Assembly (NCBI GenBank): GCA_958403905.1
Contig: CATXZD010000016.1
Span: 1 to 57,499 of the forward strand
DNA length: 57,499 nucleotides
From: an uncultured Ruminococcus sp.
GTDB taxonomy: Bacteria > Bacillota > Clostridia > Oscillospirales > Acutalibacteraceae
Direction of reading: 5' to 3'
This document shows positions 50,799 through 57,499 of this stretch, one piece after another. The notes under the pieces were generated by a model. The model searched no databases. It was given only the letters and a program-made list of their open reading frames with translations, and had not been told where the DNA came from. Position numbers and translations under genes: made by a program. Positions within the stretch are counted from its first letter, which is position 1. The number at the start of each line of letters is the position of its first letter.

Positions 50799-51449
50799 AT
50801 GAACATTCTTCTGATTGAGGACAACCGAATAATTTCAAAGGGAGTTATATATGCGCTGGAGCAAAACGGCTATTCCGTAACGCTGTGCGAAAGCTTTGCT
50901 TCGGCGCTTTGCGCTGCTCCGTTTGACTTTGAGCTGATTATAATTGATGTCGGACTGCCTGACGGCAACGGCTTTGAGCTGTTTGAAGAAATCCACCGAC
51001 TGAGTTCTTCGCCTATAATTTTTCTTACTGCAATCGACGACGAGGACAGCATTGTAAAAGCCTTTGACCTTGGCGCAGACGACTACATCACAAAACCGTT
51101 TTCTATGCGTGAACTGCTCGCCCGAATCCGCAGACTGACTTCAAGAAGCAGTGCAAAATCAAGCCTTGTCACAACAGGTGACATAAGCGTTGACCTTGAA
51201 TCACGTGAGGTTTATAAAGACGGCGCAAGGGTTGAGCTGACTGCGCTTGAATACAAAATTTTTTCAATCCTTGCGCGCAACTGCGGCAAAACGGTTACTC
51301 GTGAAATTATCCTTGAAAAAATCTGGGACATTGCAGGAAATTATGTAAACGACAACACCCTGACCGTTTACATTAAGCGCATACGGAAAAAGCTCGGCAC
51401 GGACAGAATTAAAACCGTTAAGGGTGTTGGCTACAGGCTGGAGGAATAA
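50799..51449 (+). CDS. OmpR-family response regulator
   Basis: 216 residues: receiver domain with phospho-acceptor Asp50 in IIIDVGLPDGNG, acidic pocket EDN near the N-terminus and the Lys of ITKPFS; C-terminal winged helix ending RIKTVKGVGYRLEE. The preferred start is the ATG at 50799 (MNILLIEDNRI). No strong ribosome-binding site is seen. The stop overlaps the kinase start (TAATG). It probably controls the preceding ABC exporter. Confidence 0.94.
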   Translation: MNILLIEDNRIISKGVIYALEQNGYSVTLCESFASALCAAPFDFELIIIDVGLPDGNGFELFEEIHRLSSSPIIFLTAIDDEDSIVKAFDLGADDYITKPFSMRELLARIRRLTSRSSAKSSLVTTGDISVDLESREVYKDGARVELTALEYKIFSILARNCGKTVTREIILEKIWDIAGNYVNDNTLTVYIKRIRKKLGTDRIKTVKGVGYRLEE

Positions 51450-52681
51450 TGAAACGTTCGCATAAATTTTTAGTAATATTTCTTGTGCTGACAGCCGTTT
51501 TTTCAGCCGCTTTTGCAGTCTTTTCGGCTTTTGAGCTTGAAAGTGTGCGAAAAAACACCAACAGCGCAGTAGTACAGATAATTGAAAACATAAAAGAAAA
51601 ATATCCCGAGATTTCACAGCGTGAGCTTGCCGAAATCTTAAACGATAAGTCCGAAAGCTTTCAAGTTGAAAACAGTATGGAAAAATACGGAATTATCCTT
51701 GACCGTGAATGGGCGGTTTACAAAAACAACGGTACGGGTAATTTAATAATAATTGCAAACACCGTTTTAAGCATATTTTCCTGCCTTGCGCTTACGGTTG
51801 TTTTTTTGAAATACTGCAAAAGTCAGAAAGCAGAATCCGACCGTCTTGCAGGTTATCTGCGAAAAATCAACCGCAAAGAATACGACCTTGAGCTAAAAGC
51901 AAACAGCGAAAACGAAATGTCGCAATTGCAAAGCGAAATTTACAAAACTACCGTAATGCTCAGGGAACAGGCGGACAATTCGCAAAAGGACAAAGAAAAT
52001 CTCAAGCAGTCGCTTTCAGATATTTCCCACCAGCTAAAAACTCCGCTGACGTCAATTATGGTAATGCTTGACGATATTATCGAGGATGAAAATATGCCCG
52101 ACAGTATTCGGAGAGATTTTTTAAACGATATTCGCCGAAGCAGCAACGGAATCAGCTTTCTGGTTCAGTCAATTCTTACGCTGTCAAAGTTTGACGCAAA
52201 CTCCATTGTGCTGAAAAGCAAAACGGAAAACGTGAAGAATATTTTAAATGAGTGCGTGAAAAATACCGCAGTGCTTGCGGAAATCAAAGGCGTTGAAACA
52301 AGCGCCGAGTGTGATGATAACTTAGCATTTGACTGCGACTTCAAGTGGCTGTGCGAAGCGCTTACGAACATAGTCAAAAACTGTATTGAGCATACAGATG
52401 AGGGCGGTTTTGTAAAGGTGAATGCCGAAAAAACCTCGCTTTGTACCAAAATCACCGTAACGGATAACGGGTGCGGGATTGACAAGGAGGATTTGCCGCA
52501 CATTTTTGAGCGTTTTTACAAAGGCAGAAATTCCGACGAAAACAGCGTTGGAATCGGGCTTGCACTTGCCAAGACCATAATTGAGAAAAGCGGCGGCAAT
52601 ATTTATGCCGATTCAAAGCCAGGCGAGGGAACAAAGTTTACAATCACCCTGTTTGATATAAAAATTATTGACAAAAATTAA
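51449..52681 (+). CDS. Sensor histidine kinase
   Basis: 410 residues. Two membrane helices (about 7-27 and 99-120) enclose a small extracytoplasmic loop of about 70 residues, followed by a HAMP-like linker, DHp domain with phospho-acceptor His194 in DISHQLKTPL, and catalytic domain with N box NIVKNCIEH, G1 DNGCGI, F box FERFYKG and G2 GIGLALA. Partner of the overlapping response regulator. Confidence 0.94.
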   Translation: MKRSHKFLVIFLVLTAVFSAAFAVFSAFELESVRKNTNSAVVQIIENIKEKYPEISQRELAEILNDKSESFQVENSMEKYGIILDREWAVYKNNGTGNLIIIANTVLSIFSCLALTVVFLKYCKSQKAESDRLAGYLRKINRKEYDLELKANSENEMSQLQSEIYKTTVMLREQADNSQKDKENLKQSLSDISHQLKTPLTSIMVMLDDIIEDENMPDSIRRDFLNDIRRSSNGISFLVQSILTLSKFDANSIVLKSKTENVKNILNECVKNTAVLAEIKGVETSAECDDNLAFDCDFKWLCEALTNIVKNCIEHTDEGGFVKVNAEKTSLCTKITVTDNGCGIDKEDLPHIFERFYKGRNSDENSVGIGLALAKTIIEKSGGNIYADSKPGEGTKFTITLFDIKIIDKN

Positions 52682-52701
52682 CATAATAGGAAATTAATAC
52701 C

Positions 52702-52729
52702 TTGACAACCATATAACTTGTGTTATAAT
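52702..52729 (+). promoter_or_regulatory. Consensus promoter of a short transcript
   Basis: TTGACA (52702-52707), 16-bp spacer, TATAAT (52724-52729). A terminator-like hairpin follows only 52 bp downstream. Confidence 0.75.
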
Positions 52730-52735
52730 GAAAGC

Positions 52736-52814
52736 ATACAAACATTTTACCACTATATTTTGTATGTTTTCATTACTGACGGGCGGATTTTATAATCCGC
52801 CCAAATTTCTTTTT
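52736..52814 (+). ncRNA. Candidate small RNA with two hairpins
   Basis: Predicted transcript of about 79 nt between the promoter at 52702-52729 and the hairpin GGGCGGATT-TTAT-AATCCGCCC (52781-52802) followed by AAATTTCTTTTT. A first hairpin is formed by CATACAAA and TTTGTATG (about 52735-52766). No ORF of note is inside. It could be an independent small RNA or an attenuated leader of the HTH-AbrB gene 120 bp downstream. The remaining 52815-52920 is AT-rich upstream sequence. Confidence 0.5.
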
Positions 52815-52920
52815 AAACGTTTGAAAATTGTAAACTAAAATTAACATAAAAAGTAAATATTAGTTGCTTGAAAAGCTGCATTTTATCTGTTATTCTTTTG
52901 TCAAAGGGGTATGAAAAAAT

Positions 52921-53319
52921 ATGATTGGTATGAATTTGAAATATTTTCGCAAACAAGGCGGTCTTTCTCAAGAGGAACTTGCAGAGAAAATTGATGTGTC
53001 ACGTCAGTCCGTTGCAAAATGGGAAAGCGGAGAAACTCTGCCTGACATCATCAAGTGCAGAGAACTTGCAAATCTTTTCGGCACAACGATTGACAACCTG
53101 ATTAACTACTCTTTTGAGAACGAAAAACTTGTTGAAAGTGAAAATGACGGAAAGTATATTTTCGGAATTGTCAAGGTAGGAGATAGAGGTCAGGTGGTGA
53201 TTCCCAAGCACGCAAGGGAAGTTTTTAAAATTAATCCCGGCGACAAGCTGATAGTGCTCGGCGACACAAATCAGGGCGGAATCGCTCTGGCAAAAATTCC
53301 GGAAGCAGACCTTGAATAA
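52921..53319 (+). CDS. Transcriptional regulator with XRE helix-turn-helix and AbrB-type domains
   Basis: 132 residues. The N-terminal helix-turn-helix (LSQEELAEKIDVSRQSVAKWE, about residues 14-34) is joined to a C-terminal SpoVT/AbrB-type swapped-hairpin domain (IVKVGDRGQVVIPKHAREVF, about 80-120). Two DNA-binding modules in one chain suggest binding of two sites. It precedes an ABC-2 exporter and probably regulates it. AAAGGGG lies about 11 bases before the ATG. Confidence 0.88.
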   Translation: MIGMNLKYFRKQGGLSQEELAEKIDVSRQSVAKWESGETLPDIIKCRELANLFGTTIDNLINYSFENEKLVESENDGKYIFGIVKVGDRGQVVIPKHAREVFKINPGDKLIVLGDTNQGGIALAKIPEADLE

Positions 53320-53372
53320 TTCTTAAGTAACCAAAACACATCATCCCTTAATATGATTTAGTCGGTGATAAA

Positions 53373-54101
53373 ATGTACGCAATAAAAACCACGAACCTTA
53401 CCAAGAAATATAAGGATAAAACTGCGGTAAATTCGCTCAACCTTACGGTAAACAAGGGTGAGCTTTATGCTCTGCTCGGTGTAAACGGTGCAGGCAAGTC
53501 TACAACAATAAAAATGCTGTCCTGCCTTATCTCTCCCACAAGCGGTGACGCACTTTTGCTTGGCAACAGCATTGTAAGCGACAGTGCAAAGGTAAAACAG
53601 CTTATCAACGTTTCTCCGCAGGAAACCGCCGTTGCCGAAAAACTTTCTGTGCGTGAAAATCTTGAACTTATTGCAAGAATTTACGGCGCTGACAGAAAAA
53701 CAGCCAAATCCAAGGTTGACGATATGATTGAAAAATTCGATATGCACGAAATTGTAAACAGTCGTGCAAAAACTCTGTCGGGAGGATGGCAGAGAAGATT
53801 AAGCATAGCAATGGCGCTTATTTCCGAGCCTGAAATTCTTTTCCTTGACGAGCCGACGCTCGGACTTGACGTGCTTGCACGCAGAGAGCTTTGGACAGTG
53901 ATTGAAAAGCTCAAGGGCAAAATTACGATAATCCTTACAACCCACTACCTTGAAGAGGCAGAAGCGCTTTCCGACAGAATCGGAATTATGGCTAAAGGCG
54001 AGCTTAAAGCCGAGAATACGGCTGAAAACCTTAAGCGCCTTGCCGATACCGACAGCTTTGAAGAGGCGTTTATCAGAATTGCAGGGGAGGGTGTGAAATG
54101 A
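53373..54101 (+). CDS. ABC transporter ATP-binding protein (ABC-2 exporter)
   Basis: 242 residues. Walker A GVNGAGKST, signature LSGGWQRR, Walker B LFLDEPTLGLD, H-loop TTHYLEEAE; the CcmA/DrrA-like type that drives ABC-2 permeases. It overlaps the permease gene by four bases. Confidence 0.94.
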   Translation: MYAIKTTNLTKKYKDKTAVNSLNLTVNKGELYALLGVNGAGKSTTIKMLSCLISPTSGDALLLGNSIVSDSAKVKQLINVSPQETAVAEKLSVRENLELIARIYGADRKTAKSKVDDMIEKFDMHEIVNSRAKTLSGGWQRRLSIAMALISEPEILFLDEPTLGLDVLARRELWTVIEKLKGKITIILTTHYLEEAEALSDRIGIMAKGELKAENTAENLKRLADTDSFEEAFIRIAGEGVK

Positions 54102-54850
54102 GAACTATTGTTTTTGCTTCAAGAAACACAAAGGAAATTCTGCGTGACGTTATTACGCTGTTTTTCGGACTTGTTTTTCCGCTTGTGATTATGGTGCTTT
54201 TGTCGGCAATTAACTCAAGTATTCCCAAGGAAGCCGCCGAGGCTACAACGCTTTTTCAAATTCAGAATCTTGCACCGGGAATTTCGGTGTTCGGCTTAAG
54301 CTTTATTTCCCTGTTTTCGGCTCAGCTTATCTCAAAGGACAGAACAACCTCATTTGTTCTTCGCCTGTTTACTTCTCCGCTCAAAGCGTTTGAGTTTATT
54401 TTGGGCTACACTCTGCCGCTTGTGCCGATGTCGATTGCGCAGACAGCAATTTGCTATATTGCGGCGATTTTCTTCGGACTTGAAGTAACCCCGAACATAC
54501 TTCTTGCGATAGTTGTAAACATACCGATAGCGCTTGTGTTTATCGCATTGGGACTTCTTGCAGGAACGTTTCTTAACGAAAAAGCCGTTGGTGGAATCTG
54601 CGGTGCATTGCTCACCAATCTTTCTGCTTGGTTTTCAAATATATGGTTTGACACCTCGCTTGTCGGAGGATGGTTTGAGTCGCTTGCAAACGCAATGCCG
54701 TTTGCTCACGCAGTAAATTCCGCCCGATACGTAATTGCAGGCGAATACGGCAAAATTATTCCAGAGCTTATGTGGGTAATTGTCTATGCAGTCGTGTTGC
54801 TTGCGCTTGCGATTACGGCGTTTACAATGAAAATGAAAAGGAACAAATAA
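54098..54850 (+). CDS. ABC-2 type transporter permease
   Basis: 250 residues with six hydrophobic segments and an N-terminal cytoplasmic stretch (RNTKEILRDVITLFFGLVFP), as in drug or lipid exporters of the ABC-2 family. Start overlaps the ATPase gene (ATGA). Substrate unknown. Confidence 0.9.
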   Translation: MRTIVFASRNTKEILRDVITLFFGLVFPLVIMVLLSAINSSIPKEAAEATTLFQIQNLAPGISVFGLSFISLFSAQLISKDRTTSFVLRLFTSPLKAFEFILGYTLPLVPMSIAQTAICYIAAIFFGLEVTPNILLAIVVNIPIALVFIALGLLAGTFLNEKAVGGICGALLTNLSAWFSNIWFDTSLVGGWFESLANAMPFAHAVNSARYVIAGEYGKIIPELMWVIVYAVVLLALAITAFTMKMKRNK

Positions 54851-54853
54851 TAA

Positions 54854-55615
54854 ATGCAAAAATCTGCTTCCGCCCCGTCTGTGCGCTATCATCTGATTGA
54901 CGCATTAAGAGGCTTTGCACTTGTCAATATGGTGGCATTCCACCTGATTTACGATATTTTTAATATTTTTTCAGCCGAAACAAACTGGAACAGCGAACCG
55001 CTCACATTAATATGGGAGCGGTTTATCTGCTGTTCATTTATAATTTTGTCGGGAGTGTCGTTGAATTTTTCGCACCATCCGTTTAAAAGAGGAATAATTT
55101 TAAACGCTTTCGGCTTTCTGATTACAATTGTTACCGTGCTTTTCATTCCAAGTCAGGCTGTGTGGTTCGGAATTTTGAATTTTCTCGGCTGTGCAATGAT
55201 GCTTGCGTATCCGCTAAAGACTTATCTTGAAAATATCAATCCTGCCGTCGGAGCGCTTTGCAGTCTGCTTTTGTTTGCATTTTTATACTGCGTTCCGAGC
55301 GGTTATGTCGGATTTTTTGACGTTGCATTACTTAAACTGCCCGAATTTTTGTACAGCATAAAGGCGCTGTCATTTATTGGATTTCCCTCAGCAGGCTTTC
55401 ATTCAACCGACTACTTCCCGATAATTCCGTGGCTTTTTCTGTTTTTGTCGGGGTATTTTGTCTGGCGGATAATCAAAAACTGCAATGCTGACAGATTTTT
55501 CAAATTCAAAATCCCGTTTCTTGACTTTGTGGGAAGCCATACGCTGATAATTTACATCTTACATCAGCCGATAATTATTGGTGTGGGTTATGCTCTATTG
55601 GGATTTAATTTATGA
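54854..55615 (+). CDS. Heparan-alpha-glucosaminide N-acetyltransferase-like (DUF1624) membrane protein
   Basis: 253 residues with about seven hydrophobic segments. N-terminal YHLIDALRGFALVNMVAFHLIYD and the later GSHTLIIYILHQPIII match DUF1624/acyltransferase-3-like membrane proteins, which move acyl groups across or within the membrane. The acceptor is unknown. It follows the ABC-2 permease after 3 bp and may be part of that operon. Confidence 0.8.
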   Translation: MQKSASAPSVRYHLIDALRGFALVNMVAFHLIYDIFNIFSAETNWNSEPLTLIWERFICCSFIILSGVSLNFSHHPFKRGIILNAFGFLITIVTVLFIPSQAVWFGILNFLGCAMMLAYPLKTYLENINPAVGALCSLLLFAFLYCVPSGYVGFFDVALLKLPEFLYSIKALSFIGFPSAGFHSTDYFPIIPWLFLFLSGYFVWRIIKNCNADRFFKFKIPFLDFVGSHTLIIYILHQPIIIGVGYALLGFNL

Positions 55616-55622
55616 ATATAAA

Positions 55623-55658
55623 TGAAACGAGCCGTCATTTTACAATGTCGGCTCGTTT
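55623..55658. terminator. Hairpin after the DUF1624 gene
   Basis: ATGAAACGAGCCG and CGGCTCGTTTC pair over 11 bp with inner CATT/AATG extension. No good T-run on either side, so termination is uncertain despite the convergent setting. Confidence 0.45.
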
Positions 55659-55725
55659 CGGTAGAGAGTATATTTTAAGAAGAAAGAGTTTACAAACTTT
55701 CGTGGTTTTAGAACTTATATATGTA

Positions 55726-56154
55726 TTACTTTTTGTGTATCGGCGCACATTCGGAGTAAAGCTCCATACTGTACACCATATTGTCTTTTGCAACCATTGT
55801 AATCGGCACTTTGGGCGCCAGTTTGTTGAACATCACAAGAAAGCTTTCGTCACCTCCGTCGTGCATTCCTGTTACAACACGTCTGACGTTGTTTTCCTTT
55901 ACAAACTCTGCTGCGGCGCTTGAAGCGTTGTCGTGAAACAGAACTGTCATATCAGCGCCCGACTCCTTTGAAACAAGGTAAAGATATTCAATCTGGTCGC
56001 TGACTGCCGTATAGTTGCTTGTCGGCTTTAAAATGCTTAGTACCCTAAGCTCACAGCCGCAGTCGTCGGCGATTTCCTTTGCGGTTTTAATAATTCTGTC
56101 GCAGTCGTACTGGCTTGTAACGCATGCGAGTACCGACGACTTTGTTTCTTTCAT
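55726..56154 (-). CDS. Universal-stress-protein-like protein
   Basis: 142 residues with the alternating strand-helix pattern of the USP/HUP fold: SSVLACVTSQYDCDRIIKTA, CELRVLSILKP, GADMTVLFHD, VRRVVTGMHDGGDESFLVMF, VPITMVAKDN. The usual ATP-binding G-2x-G-9x-G(S/T) signature is only partly kept, so ATP binding is uncertain; it recalls the USP part of KdpD-like proteins. AGGAGGTGAC precedes the ATG. Single-gene unit. Confidence 0.75.
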   Translation of the reverse strand: MKETKSSVLACVTSQYDCDRIIKTAKEIADDCGCELRVLSILKPTSNYTAVSDQIEYLYLVSKESGADMTVLFHDNASSAAAEFVKENNVRRVVTGMHDGGDESFLVMFNKLAPKVPITMVAKDNMVYSMELYSECAPIHKK

Positions 56155-56254
56155 TATTTTGTCACCTCCTTTTGTTACTGTGCCTATATCATAAAGTACG
56201 TTTATGAAGTCTGTATATCGTAATTGTGAAGTTGTTGTGAAAATTTTGGTTAGT

Positions 56255-56550
56255 TATAAAAGTCGGTTTATATGGATAAAACGGATGCCCGAATTATAAA
56301 TTGATATATAGGTAACGTTTTGGGACGTGTGGGAACCCGTCCCCTACGGAAAAGTTTGTTTTTAATTATTAATTGTAATTTGTTAATTGTAAATTGTTCT
56401 ACTCCCGAGATGCCGAGTTATAATTCAAAACCGTCCCTTAGGGCGTTTAAAAATGAAGTAAAGTTGTTTCTTGCGTTAGAGTCAGAAAAATGTACAGTTA
56501 CCGAGATACCGAGTTATAGCTATGCTCCGTCCCATAGGACGTTTAAAAAT
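56255..56550. repeat. Repeat island upstream of the ribosomal protein genes
   Basis: Modules: GTCGGTTTATATGGATAAAA / CGGATGCCCGAATTATAAA, GGGACGTGTGGGAACCCGTC / CCCTACGG (56325-56347), AT-rich tracts (56363-56397), CTCCCGAGATGCCGAG and the 100-bp block (about 56446-56548) also present at 37408-37506. Ends about 90 bp before the rplM promoter. Confidence 0.75.
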
Positions 56551-56637
56551 AGTAATTGAGTATAAAAGAGTAAAAAAGAGTATATAGGTAAATTTAAGAG
56601 ATTGTTCAGACGTAAATTAAATTTTTTCAAAAAAGTG

Positions 56638-56666
56638 TTGACTTTGATAAAAATATATACTATAAT
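56638..56666 (+). promoter_or_regulatory. Promoter of rplM-rpsI
   Basis: TTGACT (56638-56643), 17-bp spacer, TATAAT (56661-56666), 34 bp before the rplM ATG. Confidence 0.9.
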
Positions 56667-56700
56667 CATACCTGCACGAAAAAAGACAGGAGGAAATGTT

Positions 56701-57129
56701 ATGTCAACATATTTAGCTAAGAAAAGCGAAGTTGAACGCAGCTGGTATGTAATTGATGCAGCAGGCAAGCCCCTCGGAAGAGTAGCAGCTCAGGCAGCCG
56801 TTCTTTTAAGAGGTAAGCACAAGGCTACATTTACACCCAACGTAGACTGCGGCGACCATGTTATTATCATCAATTGTAAGGACGCTGTTTTAACAGGCAA
56901 CAAGCTTACTCAGAAGAAGTGGCAGCGCCACACAGGCTATATCGGCCATCTTAAAGAAACACGTTACGATACTCTTATGGCTACAAAGCCCGAAAAGGCT
57001 ATGGAGCTTGCTGTTAAGGGTATGCTTCCCAAAAACACACTCGGCAGAAATGCACTTTTAAGATTAAGACTCTTTGCCGGTGCAGAACACAACCATCAGG
57101 CTCAGAAGCCCGAAACGGTTGAAGCTTAA
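56701..57129 (+). CDS. rplM: 50S ribosomal protein L13
   Basis: 142 residues, standard length. STYLAKKSEVERSWYVIDA and GKPLGRVAAQAA are family hallmarks, with LRGKHKATFTPNVDCGD and KGMLPKNTLGR. The frame is open upstream through the promoter, but AGGAGG and the ATG at 56701 give the correct start. First gene of the L13-S9 operon. Confidence 0.97.
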   Translation: MSTYLAKKSEVERSWYVIDAAGKPLGRVAAQAAVLLRGKHKATFTPNVDCGDHVIIINCKDAVLTGNKLTQKKWQRHTGYIGHLKETRYDTLMATKPEKAMELAVKGMLPKNTLGRNALLRLRLFAGAEHNHQAQKPETVEA

Positions 57130-57146
57130 GAAGGAGGCAGAATATA

Positions 57147-57499
57147 ATGTACGATAAGACACCTTATTTTTACGGTACAGGCAGAAGAAAAAGCTCTGTT
57201 GCAAGAGTAAGACTTTATCAGGGCACAGGCAAAATCACAATCAATGACCGTGACATCGACGATTATTTCGGTCTTGAAACACTCAAGCTCATCGTTAGAC
57301 AGCCCCTCGCTCTTACAGAAACAGACGAGAAGTTCGATGTTGTTTGCAGAGTATCGGGCGGCGGCGTAACCGGTCAGGCAGGCGCAATCCGTCACGGCAT
57401 TTCAAGAGCGCTTCTTCAGTATGACACAGAGAACCTCCGTGGCAAGCTCAAGAAGGCAGGCTTCTTAACTCGTGACCCGAGAATGAAAGAGCGTAAGAA
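57147..57499 (+). CDS. rpsI: 30S ribosomal protein S9, truncated by the window end
   Basis: Starts at ATG 57147 after AAGGAGG. The translation reads MYDKTPYFYGTGRRKSSVAR and goes on to SGGGVTGQAGAIRHGISRAL and AGFLTRDPRMKERK, the typical S9 sequence. Only the last residues are missing because the window stops. It follows rplM after 17 bp. Confidence 0.96.
   Translation, partial: MYDKTPYFYGTGRRKSSVARVRLYQGTGKITINDRDIDDYFGLETLKLIVRQPLALTETDEKFDVVCRVSGGGVTGQAGAIRHGISRALLQYDTENLRGKLKKAGFLTRDPRMKERK

Overview
The window reads as chromosome of a low-GC, anaerobic, starch-degrading member of the Clostridia, most like the Ruminococcaceae. Supporting evidence is a tryptophan T-box leader, sigma-A type promoters (TTGACA-17-TATAAT), an [FeFe]-hydrogenase maturation set (HydE, HydG, HydF plus a TM1266-type protein) and two secreted proteins ending in type I dockerins. 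One of these is a 1349-residue GH13 amylase with two CBM26-like modules and a probable cohesin. That combination recalls the amylosome proteins described in Ruminococcus bromii. The species call is an inference from gene content only.

Layout. 0-8.2 kb: rsmE-mtnN on the minus strand, a candidate type I toxin-antitoxin locus, then the cell-shape cluster mreB-mreC-mreD-PBP2, a MinD-like ATPase and a methylglyoxal-synthase homologue that has lost its expected catalytic residues. 8.3-12 kb: hisS and aspS, separated by a REP-associated (Y1/HUH) transposase gene. 12.2-17 kb: hydrogenase maturation genes, interrupted by a 0.7 kb repeat island. 17-24.3 kb: a complete minus-strand trp operon (T-box, trpE-G-D-C-B-A) without trpF and ending in a translationally overlapping sirtuin. 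24.6-26.3 kb: an AMP-forming acyl-CoA synthetase with a hairpin over its start. 26.8-36.8 kb: starch uptake and degradation (amylase, divergent sugar ABC transporter without ATPase, SleB-like secreted hydrolase, AraC regulator). 37.5-41.3 kb: WYL regulator, AEC transporter, histone-H1-like DUF6465-type protein, a broken flavin-oxidase-like gene and an HD-domain protein. 41.4-45.7 kb: a dockerin-bearing propeller-like protein divergent from an ECF sigma/anti-sigma pair. 46-55.6 kb: Crp/Fnr regulator, an FtsX-type ABC exporter with its own two-component system, an HTH-AbrB regulator with an ABC-2 exporter and an acyltransferase-like membrane protein. 55.7-57.5 kb: a universal-stress-like protein and rplM-rpsI (rpsI cut by the window end).

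Intergenic space is full of dispersed palindromic repeats. These are hairpins with GTAGGG/CCCTAC ends and changing but always self-complementary cores, plus AT-rich ACAATTAACAATT tracts and longer mosaic blocks. The same palindrome occurs twice, in inverted orientation, inside the transposase gene itself, which suggests that this gene and the repeats form one REP/RAYT-type system.

The strongest candidates for something undescribed are: the 0.3 kb convergent toxin/antisense locus at 1636-1926; the repeat/transposase system; the amylosome-like locus with a second dockerin protein next to a sigma/anti-sigma pair; and the degenerate MgsA. No CRISPR array, rRNA or tRNA gene was seen.
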